A DNA stretch of 64,000 nt, taken from the NCBI RefSeq assembly GCF_001894865.1, contig NZ_BCXA01000015.1:1-64000 (forward strand), written 5' to 3'. The DNA comes from Rhodococcus maanshanensis NBRC 100610 (GTDB lineage Bacteria; Actinomycetota; Actinomycetes; Mycobacteriales; Mycobacteriaceae). A model generated the notes under the pieces. It had not been told where the DNA came from. It made no database searches and saw only the letters and a list, made by a program, of their open reading frames with translations. Shown piece by piece: positions 9,601-18,262 of this stretch. Numbering within the stretch: the first letter of the stretch is position 1; every line of letters begins with the position of its first letter. The position numbers and the translations under genes were made by a program.

Positions 9601-11626
9601 GCTGGGCGTGCTCAGTGCCCTCGCCCAGCTCTACGTGCACGGCCACCCGGTGGACCTGCCGTCGCTGTTCACCGGCGGCGGCTACGCGGACCTGCCGCGG
9701 ACCGCGTTCCTCCGCAAGGATCACTGGCTCGACATCCGCATCTCCTCGGGCGGCAACGCCCGGGTGCCCGGTGCGCACGTCTCGCTGCCCGACGGCAGGC
9801 ACGTGTGGGAGGTCGAGGCCGCCGCGGTCGCCGACCTGAACGCGCTGGCGACCGAGGCCGCCGCGCAGGTGCTCTCGGATGTCGTGCTGACCGCGGCCGT
9901 CGCGCACGGCGAGGTCCCGGCCGCAGGCACGCTGACCACGACGCTGAACCCGCATCCGGGCGGGGCGTCGCTGCAGGTGCACGCCAAGACCGCAGCGGGC
10001 TTCGCGCTGCTGCTCGACGCGGTGGTGACCGCGGGCGAACCGCTGCCCGAGCTCGTCGTTGCCGCGCCCGAGCCGCGCTCCAGCTCGCCGATGGAGGAGC
10101 TGCCCGAGGTCGTCGAATCCTTCGGCGACAAGTGGGATCCCAACGGCAACCAGACCCTCGAGGACCGGCTGGCGCTGATCGTCGCCGAGTCGATGGGCTA
10201 TGCGGTCGAGGACCTGCCCGCCGAGATCCCGCTCATCGAGCTGGGCCTGGATTCGCTGATGGCGGTGCGGATCAAGAACCGCGTCGAGTACGAGTTCGAC
10301 ATCCCGCAGCTGCAGCTGCAGGCGGTCCGCGACGCGAGCCTGCGCGAGGTGGAGAAGTACCTGCGCTACGCGATCGACAACCGCGAAGAGGTCGAGGCGC
10401 TCGCCGAGAAGCAGCGCGCCGAGAAGGAGGCCGAGGAGGCTTCCGCCGCACTCGATTCGGCCCTCGCCGACGAGACGACCAGCCCGGTCGCGGAGGCCGA
10501 GGAGATTCTCGCCGAGGCCGCGCAGGAGTCGTCCGACGGGGAGATCAACGTCCCGCCGCGCGACGCCGCCGAGCGCCTCACGTTCGCGACGTGGGCGGTG
10601 GTGACCGGAAAGTCCGCGAAGGGCATCTTCAACATCCTTCCCGTGCTCGACGACGACACCGCCGAGAAGCTGGCCGCTCGCCTGACCGAGCGCGCGGGCG
10701 GCGAGGTGAGCTTCGACGACGTCCTCGACTCGGAGACCGTCGAGCAGCTCGCCGAGAAGGTGCGCCCGCACCTCGAGGACGCGGGCAAGATCGAGGGTCT
10801 CGTGCGTTCGCTGCGCGCCCGGCCCGAAGGTTCCTCCGCCGTGCCGGTTTTCGTGTTCCACCCGGCCGGTGGATCGACCGTCGCCTACGAGCCGCTGCTG
10901 CGTCGGCTGCCGGAGGGCACCCCGATGTACGGCTTCGAACGCACCGAGGGCCCGATCGAGGTGCGCGCCCGCGAGTACCTGCCGCTGATCAAGGAGATCC
11001 AGGGCGACGGGCCGTACGTGCTGTACGGCTGGTCGCTCGGCGGCGTCCTCTCCTACGCGGTGGCGAAGCTGCTGCGCGAGGAGGGCAAGGACGTCCGGGT
11101 CGTCGGCCTCATCGACACGGTGATGGCGGGCGAAGAGGTCGAGGAGACCCCCGAGGAGATCAAGAAGCGGTGGCAGCGGTACGCCGCGTTCGCGAAGAAG
11201 ACCTACAACATCGATGCGCCGCTGCCGTACGACAAGCTCGCCGCCGCCGAGTCCGACGACGACCAGATCAAGATCCTGATGGACATGCTCAAGATGAGCG
11301 GCGCGAAGATTCCCGGTGGCATCATCGAGCACCAGCGCACCTCCTGGCTGGACAACCGGGCACTGCAGACCGCGAACCCGGACAAGTACGACGGCGACGT
11401 CGTCCTCTACATGGCGGACAAGTATCACGACGACGCGATCGCGCTCGAACCGTCGTTCGGGACGCGCGCGCCCGACGGCGGCTGGGGGAAGGTCGCCTCG
11501 AACCTGGAGATCGTCTACGTCGGTGGCGATCACATCCAGATCGTGGACGAGCCGTACATTGCCAAGGTGGGGGCGGACCTGACCAAGAAGCTGGCCGACA
11601 TCGAGGCCGAGAAGCGGAGCAACTGA
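6638..11626 (+). CDS. pks13: Polyketide synthase Pks13, mycolic acid condensase
   Basis: This ~1662-aa multidomain enzyme joins the meromycolate and the carboxylated alpha chain into a 3-oxo-mycolate precursor. Domains in order: carrier domain 1 (GLSSRD, phosphopantetheine Ser ~43); ketosynthase (DTACSSS, Cys ~275; EAHGTGT, His ~410; NFGHLE); acyltransferase (VGHSMG, Ser ~767); carrier domain 2 (LGLDSLMA, Ser ~1206); and thioesterase (YGWSLGG, Ser ~1466). There is no ketoreductase or dehydratase, as in known Pks13. A charged, Ala/Glu-rich linker (about 10,380-10,560) separates carrier 2 from the thioesterase part. GTG 6632 and ATG 6638 are both possible starts; neither has a strong ribosome binding site. 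I chose the ATG. The stop abuts the accD4 start. Confidence 0.97.
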   Translation: MAETEMTVAQLREWLRNWVAEATGQPVDQISDDRPMEEFGLSSRDAVALSGEIEELVGITLNATVVYQHPTIAALATLIIEGEPEVPDEPEDAAYYAIKDTSQSHDIAIVGLSSRFPGTGHTPDEMWRLLIEGRDAVTELPKGRWAEFAADPQIAAAIETANTKGGYLDDVKGFDAEFFAMSPLEVRNVDPQHRLALELTWEALEHARIPASELKGEQVGVFIGSSANDYQLLAVSDPVHAHPYALTGTSTAIVANRVSYYFDFRGPSIAMDTACSSSLVAVHQAVRSLRTGESDLALAGGVNMLVAPAASLGFNEIGMFAEDGRIKAFSSDANGIVRAEGGGLVVLKRLEDAERDGDDILAVIAGSAVNQDGRSNGIVAPNPDAQAAVLRSAYRDAGIAPSGVDYIEAHGTGTILGDPIEADALGRVVGRGRGADKPALLGSAKTNFGHLEAAAGAAGLIKVVLAMREDKLPPSLNYAGPNPYIDFDKAHLQVIPEATDWPRYTGRAVAGVSGFGFGGTNAHVVVREYEAPAAPVSTSGPDEDQKDTQAAELLDVETEAAGVLADAAESMGVEPAVAAEQAETQAEPTPVLLAVSASMPSRRRRAAADLADWLETEAGSTTPLEDVGRTLARRNHGRSRAVVLARTRAEAITGLRAVAAGKPGQGVLSADAPASNGPVWVFSGFGSQHRKMAKQLYLNNAVFRKTVDEVDELIEYEAGYKMAEKFLDDSVDYDVETAQVGIFTIQIGLAAVLRHHGADLEAAVGHSMGEAAAAYVTGGLSLEDAVRVITARSRLMGEAESTLEGDDIRLMALVEYSAAEIEGVLGDFPNLEVCVYAAPTHTVIGGPQPEVEAIVARAEAEEKLGRVLQTKGASHTSQVDPLLGELAAELAGIEPHKLTAGLYSSVDKETFYRAGHDPIHQVEYWTKGLRHSVYFTNAVRLAVDAGHTTFVELAPNPATLMSVAATAFDAGLHDAQLIPTLKRKEDEELGVLSALAQLYVHGHPVDLPSLFTGGGYADLPRTAFLRKDHWLDIRISSGGNARVPGAHVSLPDGRHVWEVEAAAVADLNALATEAAAQVLSDVVLTAAVAHGEVPAAGTLTTTLNPHPGGASLQVHAKTAAGFALLLDAVVTAGEPLPELVVAAPEPRSSSPMEELPEVVESFGDKWDPNGNQTLEDRLALIVAESMGYAVEDLPAEIPLIELGLDSLMAVRIKNRVEYEFDIPQLQLQAVRDASLREVEKYLRYAIDNREEVEALAEKQRAEKEAEEASAALDSALADETTSPVAEAEEILAEAAQESSDGEINVPPRDAAERLTFATWAVVTGKSAKGIFNILPVLDDDTAEKLAARLTERAGGEVSFDDVLDSETVEQLAEKVRPHLEDAGKIEGLVRSLRARPEGSSAVPVFVFHPAGGSTVAYEPLLRRLPEGTPMYGFERTEGPIEVRAREYLPLIKEIQGDGPYVLYGWSLGGVLSYAVAKLLREEGKDVRVVGLIDTVMAGEEVEETPEEIKKRWQRYAAFAKKTYNIDAPLPYDKLAAAESDDDQIKILMDMLKMSGAKIPGGIIEHQRTSWLDNRALQTANPDKYDGDVVLYMADKYHDDAIALEPSFGTRAPDGGWGKVASNLEIVYVGGDHIQIVDEPYIAKVGADLTKKLADIEAEKRSN

Positions 11627-13171
11627 GTGAGCACCACTACGGCCGAGAAGCTGGCGGACCTTCGCGAGAAGCTCGAGCTGTCGAAGGCCCCTGGTAACCC
11701 GAGGGCCATCGCGAGGCGCGCGGAGAAGGGACTCCCGACCCCGCGTGAGCGCATCGACATGCTGCTCGATCCGGGCAGCTTCGTCGAGGTCGGCCAGCTC
11801 GCCCGGATGGCGGGCGATCCCGCCAACCCGTACGGCGACGGGGTCGTCACCGGGCACGGCACGGTCGAGGGCCGTCCTGTCGCGGTGTTCTCGCACGACC
11901 AGACCGTCTTCGGTGGCGCTGCGGGAGAGATCTTCGGCCGGAAGGTCTCCGCGATCCTCGACTTCGCGATCAAGATCGGTTGCCCCGTCATCGGGATCAA
12001 CGAGTCCGCGGGCGCGCGCGTTCAGGACGCCGTCGCGTCGGTGGCCTGGTACGCGGAGATGGGCAGGCGGCACGAGCCGCTGTCCGGGCTGTGCCCGCAG
12101 ATCTCGATCATCCTCGGCAAGTGCGCCGGTGGAGCCGTCTACGCGCCGATCAACACCGACGTCGTGATCGCCACCGAAGAGTCGTACATGTTCGTCACCG
12201 GTCCGGACGTCATCAAGTCCGTCACCGGCGAGGACGTCAGCCTCGAGGACCTGGGCGGCGCCCGCAAGCAGGCCGAGTACGGCAACGTGCACCACGTCGC
12301 GGCCGACGAGAAGGCCGCCTTCGAGTGGGCCCGCAAGTACCTGAGCTTCATGCCGTCCAGCTGCACCGAGCAGCCCCCGATCGTCAACCCGGGCCTCGAG
12401 CCGGAGATCACCGAGGACGACCTGTCGCTCGACTCGTTCATGCCGGACGCCGACAACGCCGGTTACGACATGCACGACGTGCTGCTCAAGATCTTCGACG
12501 ACGGCGATTTCCACGAGGTCCGCAGCCAGAGCGCACAGAACATCATCACCGGGTTCGCCCGGGTGGACGGCCGCCCGGTCGGCGTCGTCGCCAACCAGCC
12601 GATGGGCCTGTCCGGCGCGCTGGACGCGGCCGCCTCCGACAAGGCCGCGCACTTCGTGCAGGTCTGCGACGCGTACAACATCCCGTTGGTGCTGGTCGTG
12701 GACACCCCTGGCTTCCTGCCCGGCGTCGAGCAGGAGAAGGTCGGCGTCATCAAGCGCGGCGGCCGGTTCCTGTTCTCCTACGTCTCGGCCACCGTGCCGA
12801 AGGTGACCGTCGTGGTCCGCAAGTCCTACGGCGGCGGATACGCGGTGATGGGTTCCAAGCAGTTGGGCGCCGACGTGAACTTCGCCTGGCCGACCGCTCG
12901 GATCGCCGTGATGGGCGCGGAGAGCGCGGTCGCGGTGATCGGGCGCAAGCAGATCGAGGCGGCGGGCGAGAACGCCCCCGCGGTGCGCCGCCAGCTCATC
13001 AACTACTACAACGAGCACGTCGCGACGCCGTACGTCGCGGCGGAGCGCGGCTACATCGACGCGGTGATCGAGCCGTCGACCACCCGCCTCGAGATCCGCA
13101 AGGCGCTGACCCTGCTGCGCGACAAGGAACTCCCCAAGAACCCGCGCAAGCACTCGCTGATCCCGTTCTGA
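11627..13171 (+). CDS. accD4: Acyl-CoA carboxylase beta subunit AccD4
   Basis: This 514-aa carboxyltransferase subunit transfers the carboxyl group from biotinylated AccA3 to the long alpha-branch acyl-CoA, giving the extender unit for Pks13. The N-terminal half carries GGAAGEIFG and [13 protein letters not shown] with [11 protein letters not shown]; the C-terminal half carries [23 protein letters not shown] and [12 protein letters not shown], typical of the crotonase-like two-domain fold. The length fits AccD4 (~520 aa). Translation starts at GTG 11627 directly after the pks13 TGA, so the two are almost certainly coupled. The biotin-carrying alpha subunit is not in the window and is expected elsewhere in the genome. 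Confidence 0.95.
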   Translation: MSTTTAEKLADLREKLELSKAPGNPRAIARRAEKGLPTPRERIDMLLDPGSFVEVGQLARMAGDPANPYGDGVVTGHGTVEGRPVAVFSHDQTVFGGAAGEIFGRKVSAILDFAIKIGCPVIGINESAGARVQDAVASVAWYAEMGRRHEPLSGLCPQISIILGKCAGGAVYAPINTDVVIATEESYMFVTGPDVIKSVTGEDVSLEDLGGARKQAEYGNVHHVAADEKAAFEWARKYLSFMPSSCTEQPPIVNPGLEPEITEDDLSLDSFMPDADNAGYDMHDVLLKIFDDGDFHEVRSQSAQNIITGFARVDGRPVGVVANQPMGLSGALDAAASDKAAHFVQVCDAYNIPLVLVVDTPGFLPGVEQEKVGVIKRGGRFLFSYVSATVPKVTVVVRKSYGGGYAVMGSKQLGADVNFAWPTARIAVMGAESAVAVIGRKQIEAAGENAPAVRRQLINYYNEHVATPYVAAERGYIDAVIEPSTTRLEIRKALTLLRDKELPKNPRKHSLIPF

Positions 13172-13199
13172 CACGGGGCGATCGTGCCGCCCGCGGGGC

Positions 13200-14054
13200 T
13201 CACCCCGGATCGCCCGGTCCGGTGCCTGGGTCCGCGGTCGGCGTCAACAGCCGCGTCCGCATCAGGTCGAGGACCTGGTCGAGCGCGGCGCGAGTGGGCT
13301 GACCGGGCTCGTCGATGAGGTGCTCGGTGAGCACCGAGTGCGGTGGGAGCAGCCCCTCCGGGTTCGCGGTGGCGCCGTCGAGTTCGACGGCGACGAAGGC
13401 GTCGCCGAGCTGTTCGCGGAGGAAGTCGAACCGTTCGGCCGGTGCGAGCCGGTCGGAGGCGAAGCGCAGCCCCAGGACGGTCAGCCCGTTCGCGCATCGC
13501 TGCTTCACCCTGGCCAGGTCGTCGGGCGAGATGTCGATGGTCCGCCGTCGCCGCGCGGAGACCCCGAGGGGCAGCGAGGGCTGCGACAGGACCGGGGCGA
13601 CCAGGACGTCGTCCACGGCCATCGCCAGCGCGTAGCCGCCGGTGAAGCACATCCCGACCGCGCCGACCCCCGGTCCGCCGCACCGGTCGTGCTCATGGGC
13701 CGCCAGCGCCCGCAACCACGTGACCACCGGCGAGCTGCGCCCGGTCGCCAGCATCGTGAACTCGCGGCTGACACAGACCGGGACCATCGTGGTGACCGCG
13801 TTGACCGCCATCGCGACCCTTCCGTGGGTACCCGGATTCGGATCCCGGCCGGGGTCGCCGAACAGGTGCGGAAGCACTGCCGTGCACCCGATCTCGGCGA
13901 CGCGGCGGGCGAACTCGAGCACCTTCGGGGTGATACCGGGGATCTCCGCCATGATGATCACCGCCGGGCCGGTGCCGCGACGGTAGATCGCGCGCGTCGT
14001 GCCGTCGTGGGTGAAGTGTGCGGCCTCGAAATCGCCCATCTCGTCGTCCGGCAT
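13200..14054 (-). CDS. Dienelactone hydrolase-family protein
   Basis: The 284-aa product belongs to the dienelactone hydrolase branch of alpha/beta hydrolases. The nucleophile motif is GMCFTGGYALA with Cys in the GxCxGG position, and IIMAEIPGI near the N-terminus carries the conserved Glu. Typical DLH proteins are ~230-250 aa; this one has a longer C-terminal part. I preferred ATG 14054 (MPDDEMGDFEAAHF) over the upstream start at 14102 because the latter would run into the terminator-like hairpin at 14,088-14,127. It is the last gene of the - strand emb group and converges on accD4 with 28 nt between stops. The substrate is unknown; a role in arabinogalactan metabolism should not be assumed from position alone. 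Confidence 0.82.
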   Translation of the reverse strand: MPDDEMGDFEAAHFTHDGTTRAIYRRGTGPAVIIMAEIPGITPKVLEFARRVAEIGCTAVLPHLFGDPGRDPNPGTHGRVAMAVNAVTTMVPVCVSREFTMLATGRSSPVVTWLRALAAHEHDRCGGPGVGAVGMCFTGGYALAMAVDDVLVAPVLSQPSLPLGVSARRRRTIDISPDDLARVKQRCANGLTVLGLRFASDRLAPAERFDFLREQLGDAFVAVELDGATANPEGLLPPHSVLTEHLIDEPGQPTRAALDQVLDLMRTRLLTPTADPGTGPGDPG

Positions 14055-14087
14055 GTACCGAGTATGCGGCCGCAGGCCCTCCGATGC

Positions 14088-14127
14088 GACGAAGACCGGC
14101 ACCCCGTGTGGGGAGCCGGTCTTCGTC
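14088..14127 (-). terminator. Hairpin downstream of the second emb gene
   Basis: A perfect 13-bp stem pairs GACGAAGACCGGC (14088-14100) with GCCGGTCTTCGTC (14115-14127); inside it CCCC/GGGG pairs again around a GTGT loop. It lies 11 nt past the emb stop and 33 nt before the DLH start on the - strand, so it probably separates the two transcription units. Confidence 0.72.
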
Positions 14128-14138
14128 GGTGCCGGTGG

Positions 14139-17100
14139 TTACTTCTCGTAGACCCGCATCATGCCTGGGCTCCAGAAGCCGGAGCGTCGCACCTCGCCGG
14201 TGTCGACGACGGCGGCCTCAGCCTCGGGGAAGTACGGCGTGTACCGCTCCAACGCGCCCCAGTCGCGGCCCCAGTCGTCGACCAGGTAGGTCGGAACCGT
14301 TGACGCCTCGGCGAGCATCTCGGTCCAGCCGAGCGGTCCGCCGTTCTCGTGGGACTGCCAGGTGTCGGTGGAGCTGACCGCGAGCGGACGGTCCGGGAGG
14401 ATGCGGAACCCGGGGACCTCGGCGACGCCGTACTTGTGGTCGAACGGACGCTGGCAGGGGAACTGCAGACCGACCGCCCAGTCGAGCAGCACCGGCTGGG
14501 TCCTGCCGATGTAGTCGTTGAGCGACTGCAACTGCGGGACCCGCGGCGGGGTGAACGCGAGCCACTGATCGCCGGTCAGGTTCGGGTCGTTCGCGACGAT
14601 CCGGACCACATCGGTGCCCGCGGGCAGCTCGTCGATCGGGATCCGCAGGTTCCGCCAGGACGGCGCGGGGCCGATGTCCTTGGGCAGGTAGGTCCCGAGC
14701 GCGGTGATCGTGCCGTCGGCCTCGCGGTGCCCGGACTCGAGCAGCAGCGACTGACCGTAGGTGACCTCGCCGTCCTTGCTCTCCGACCAGATGCGCCCGG
14801 CCGCGGAGATCACGACCAGCGGCGACTGCTCGCTGCGCGCGGGCAGCCCGTACCAGCTGGAGACGAGGCTGGCCGGCTCCTGGACCCCGGTCTGGTAGCT
14901 GCCGAGGATCGGCGTGGTCGCGGGGTTCAGCCCGTACGGCAGCTTGACGTTGCTGCCGTTGACGCCGACGGCCCCGGTGCCGCCCTCGGTGCCAGCGCCA
15001 GCGCCGGTGGCGAAGCTCGCGCCGACCGACTGGCCGTCGGTGTTCGACTGGCCGGGCTTGACCTCGGTGTAGTCCGCGGACAGGTCGGTGGGCACGCCGT
15101 TCGGGCTGAATCCGGTCGGCTTGCTGCCCCCGAGGGGGTCGTTCGGGTTCGCCGGCGGGTCGGCCCGGTCGAAGACCGGCTGCAGCCGGCCCGCGTTCGG
15201 GTCCGCCTCGGTCAGCACGTCGTCGGCCAGTCCGCACGGCGACCCGGTGACGGCGTCGATGTTGGAGCGGGCCAGCGAGTACGCCGGGTACTGGGACACC
15301 GCGCCCTTGGCCAGCGAGAGCACCTCGAACAGCACCATCAGCGCCGCCACCACGGTCAGCGGCACCGCCGCGAACTTCTTGATGCGCCTGCCCTTTTCGG
15401 TGGACGCCTTGACCTCGGTGCCGATGAAGTCCTCGCGGAAGTACTGCCAGGCGACGACCAGCACGGCGACGACGAACAGCGCGAGCAACGCCGAGTTGAG
15501 CTGCCTGCCGCCGAGCGAGACGGTCTTGTCGAACCACGGGATGCCGTAGCTGGAGACGTACCACCAGCCGTTGATGCCGGAGAAGGAGAAGGCCAGCACC
15601 AGCAGCAGTCCCGCCGCGAACATGGTGCGGTTGCGGCGCGAGCGCAGCGCGGCGGCGGAGACCGCCACCGCGGTGAGCGCGGCCAGCGAACCGGCGATGC
15701 CCGCATACGCACCGAAGTGGTGGGTCCACTTGGTGGGGTTGAACATCATGAAGAAGATGGTTCCGAACACCACGCCGAGCAGGCGCCAGGACGGGCCGAC
15801 CGCCGCACCCGGGATCTTCTTGCGGCGCAACAGCACGAACAGGGTGGTGAACAGGCAGAGGATCATCACCAGGAACGCGAACCGGCGGGCCACGGAACCG
15901 TCGACCGTCTGCACGAACAGGTAGTAGTACCGGAGGAACTCCTCGTACCAGTTCATGTTCGGGCCGATCAGGCTGCGCACCCTTGTGGCCTCGCGGACGC
16001 CCGCGAAGGTCTGGTCCGCGAACACCACGACGAGCACCACCGTGCCCGCCGCCAGCAGCGGGGCGACCAGCGGCCAGGCGCCCACGTCGCGGTGCCGGCG
16101 GACCAGGATCCGGACCATCGGCCGCGCGCCCGCCAGCAGGGCAGCCACACACATCAGGCCGGTCGGGGCGGCGCCGAGCGAGAACGCGGCGATCAAGATC
16201 GCGACCGCGGCGGGCAGCAGCCGGCCGGTGGCGATGGCACGCTCCACCGAGCACCAGGTCAGCAGCGCGCCGAGGGCCACGATCGGCTCCGGGCGCAGGC
16301 CGTTGTTGTAGGCCATCCAGAATGCGAGGAACACCAGCCCGCCGGTCCACACGGCGGCGGAGCTGTGCCGGACCGCCCTGCCGAGGCGGGGGATCACCTC
16401 GCGGCTGATCACCATCCAGCAGAGGATGCCCGCGAGCAGCGCGGGCAGGCGCATCCATGGGCTGGCGGTGGAGATCTTGGCCATCGCGGCCAGCACCTCG
16501 TAGTACCAGCCGAACGGGGCCTCGGGGACGCCGAACCAGCGGAAGTAGTTGGCCATGTAGCCGGCGTGCTCCGACACCCGGGCCATCGTGAGCAGGTAGC
16601 CGTCGTCGGCGGTGTTCGCGCCGATGAAGTGCCAGAGCGCGAGGATGCCGACGACCGCGCCGTCGACCGCCTTGAACCGCCACCAGTGCGACGGGAAGAA
16701 GCGGCGGTGGCCGCGGCCGTCGGTGCCGTCGAGCCGGCCGAGCGCGACCAGCGAGGCGATGGTCAGCAGGACCGCGAGCACCATCGCCACGCTCTTGATC
16801 AGCGTGGGCGAGGAGGTGAAGCGGGAATCGATGTTCGCCGTCAACGAGAGTCCGGCGGGCGCGGGGCCGTCCAGGCTGGTGAAGACGCCGACCACCTGCG
16901 GCCGCAGGTCTCCGGTGAGGGTGCCGGTCACCGGGCTGCCGTCGATGGACAGCCCCTCGAAGGTGGCGGTGGTGCTGTTGATGTCGGAGCTGAAGGTGAT
17001 GGCGCTGCAGCCGCCTGCCTCGACCCGGGCCCGCGGGGCCGATGCTACGACCACGTTGCGGTCGAGCACGTCCACGGTCTCGGCGGTGACCCGCATGAAC

Positions 17101-17444
17101 ATCGAGTTGAGCGGCGCGTCCGTGCCCTGCGGCGGGGCCGTGGCCAGCAGCAGGCCGCCCTCCGGGGGCAGGTCGCGGACCAGTGCACACGGAACCGACG
17201 CCTGCAGATCGATCGGCACCTGGGCCATCAGCGGCGCGTCGACGCTCGCGGTGACGCCCGCCTGCGGCCAGTTCAGGGTGGACGTCGTCTGGCTGACCGG
17301 CAGGAACGGCGTCGCCACCGCGAACAGCGCACCGAGCAGACCGGTGACGACCGCGATCAGCCGCGCGGTGCGGTACTTCGCTCTGAAGTCGACCGGGGGC
17401 GGTGCGGAAATGACTGGTTCAGGGGCTGTCACGACGTCGGGCAC
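14139..17444 (-). CDS. Arabinosyltransferase, EmbA/B/C family (distal copy)
   Basis: The product is a 1101-aa polytopic GT-C glycosyltransferase that uses decaprenyl-phospho-arabinose to extend arabinan on the outer face of the membrane. An N-terminal helix (IAVVTGLLGALFAVATPFL) precedes an extracytoplasmic domain. The GT-C acidic motif FIGANTADDGYLL, about 270 residues in, carries the paired Asp. Many membrane segments follow, then a large C-terminal periplasmic carbohydrate-binding region with GNSDQ-type loops and LPYGLNP, ending WSPGMMRVYEK. The start is GTG 17444. It shares long identical stretches with the proximal copy, for example IGANT..DGYLL, MANYFRWFGVPEAPF and KISTASPWMRLPAL. Which of EmbA, EmbB or EmbC it corresponds to cannot be settled by eye. 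Confidence 0.93.
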   Translation of the reverse strand: MPDVVTAPEPVISAPPPVDFRAKYRTARLIAVVTGLLGALFAVATPFLPVSQTTSTLNWPQAGVTASVDAPLMAQVPIDLQASVPCALVRDLPPEGGLLLATAPPQGTDAPLNSMFMRVTAETVDVLDRNVVVASAPRARVEAGGCSAITFSSDINSTTATFEGLSIDGSPVTGTLTGDLRPQVVGVFTSLDGPAPAGLSLTANIDSRFTSSPTLIKSVAMVLAVLLTIASLVALGRLDGTDGRGHRRFFPSHWWRFKAVDGAVVGILALWHFIGANTADDGYLLTMARVSEHAGYMANYFRWFGVPEAPFGWYYEVLAAMAKISTASPWMRLPALLAGILCWMVISREVIPRLGRAVRHSSAAVWTGGLVFLAFWMAYNNGLRPEPIVALGALLTWCSVERAIATGRLLPAAVAILIAAFSLGAAPTGLMCVAALLAGARPMVRILVRRHRDVGAWPLVAPLLAAGTVVLVVVFADQTFAGVREATRVRSLIGPNMNWYEEFLRYYYLFVQTVDGSVARRFAFLVMILCLFTTLFVLLRRKKIPGAAVGPSWRLLGVVFGTIFFMMFNPTKWTHHFGAYAGIAGSLAALTAVAVSAAALRSRRNRTMFAAGLLLVLAFSFSGINGWWYVSSYGIPWFDKTVSLGGRQLNSALLALFVVAVLVVAWQYFREDFIGTEVKASTEKGRRIKKFAAVPLTVVAALMVLFEVLSLAKGAVSQYPAYSLARSNIDAVTGSPCGLADDVLTEADPNAGRLQPVFDRADPPANPNDPLGGSKPTGFSPNGVPTDLSADYTEVKPGQSNTDGQSVGASFATGAGAGTEGGTGAVGVNGSNVKLPYGLNPATTPILGSYQTGVQEPASLVSSWYGLPARSEQSPLVVISAAGRIWSESKDGEVTYGQSLLLESGHREADGTITALGTYLPKDIGPAPSWRNLRIPIDELPAGTDVVRIVANDPNLTGDQWLAFTPPRVPQLQSLNDYIGRTQPVLLDWAVGLQFPCQRPFDHKYGVAEVPGFRILPDRPLAVSSTDTWQSHENGGPLGWTEMLAEASTVPTYLVDDWGRDWGALERYTPYFPEAEAAVVDTGEVRRSGFWSPGMMRVYEK

Positions 17445-17545
17445 GGTTCACGATGGTAGGCGAGGGTCCGTCGGTGTTCACATCGCTACGGAGAATCTCC
17501 GTATTCGGTGATCGAGGCGCCCGTGACCCAGCCCTCGGCCCCAGG

Positions 17546-18262
17546 TCAGCAGCCCAAGCGGTCGGCCAGATCGAGGAAATCGGCAGCGTTCACGTCATAG
17601 CGGTCCTCGTAGGCGACGTCTACCGTCGCGCCGGGCCCGAACTCGAGGGGCCGCGCGACGAACGCGGTCCGGAATCCGAGTTCGGCTGCCGCGTCGATGT
17701 CGTACTTGTGGCAGGCGACCATCATGATCTGGGCGGGTTCGAACCCGAGGTACCGGGCCGCGCCGAGGTAGACGGCCGGCTCGGGCTTGAAGGTGCCGAA
17801 CATCTCGGCGGCGAACACGGCGTCCCATGGCAGCCCACCGCTCTTGGCGATGCCGATCACCGCCCCGACGTCTGCGTTCGACAGGGTCGCGAGGGTGTAC
17901 CGGGACCGCAGGCGCGTCAGCCCAGGGACCGTGTCCGGCCAGGGGCGCAGCCGCTGCCACGACAGGGTCAGCTCCTCACGTTCCGGTTCGCCGAGCGAAC
18001 CGAGTCCGTCTTCGGCGAGGAGTTCGTCGAGCGCCGACCGGTACACCGAGTGCACAGACGTCCACGCCGACTCCGGCCCATGCGCCACCAGGCCGGTCAG
18101 CGCCGCGAAGTAGGCCGCCCGCCACCGGTCGACGAACGGACCCCAGTCGACACCCCGGTCGCCGATGATCCGCTCCGCCGACTCGATGACCGTGGAGCGG
18201 AAGTCGGTCGCGGTGCCCTGCACATCGAACAGCAGGGCACGCACGTCCCCCTGCACCGTCAT
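17546..18262 (-). CDS. HAD-superfamily hydrolase, type II haloacid dehalogenase-like
   Basis: This 238-aa protein has the haloacid dehalogenase motifs: nucleophile Asp in LLFDVQGTATDF, motif II Ser in TLSNADVG, the Lys in MFGTFKPEPAVY, and the acidic motif in MVACHKYDIDAAAELGF. The spacing and the ACHKYD..A sequence resemble L-2-haloacid dehalogenases (type II) rather than phosphatases, but the substrate is unknown. The ATG at 18262 overlaps the stop of the upstream emb gene (ATGA, 4 nt), so translation is coupled. A HAD gene between two emb genes is not part of the mycobacterial embCAB operon. It could be a passenger, or a phosphatase acting on a sugar-phosphate precursor; the latter is pure inference. 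Confidence 0.82.
   Translation of the reverse strand: MTVQGDVRALLFDVQGTATDFRSTVIESAERIIGDRGVDWGPFVDRWRAAYFAALTGLVAHGPESAWTSVHSVYRSALDELLAEDGLGSLGEPEREELTLSWQRLRPWPDTVPGLTRLRSRYTLATLSNADVGAVIGIAKSGGLPWDAVFAAEMFGTFKPEPAVYLGAARYLGFEPAQIMMVACHKYDIDAAAELGFRTAFVARPLEFGPGATVDVAYEDRYDVNAADFLDLADRLGC

Noticed and set aside
7439-13174. Antisense ORF of 1911 codons opposite pks13-accD4
   Set aside because: It is a shadow caused by high GC in codon position 3; composition is Arg/Asp/Val/Gly/His-rich without domains, and the + strand genes are certain.
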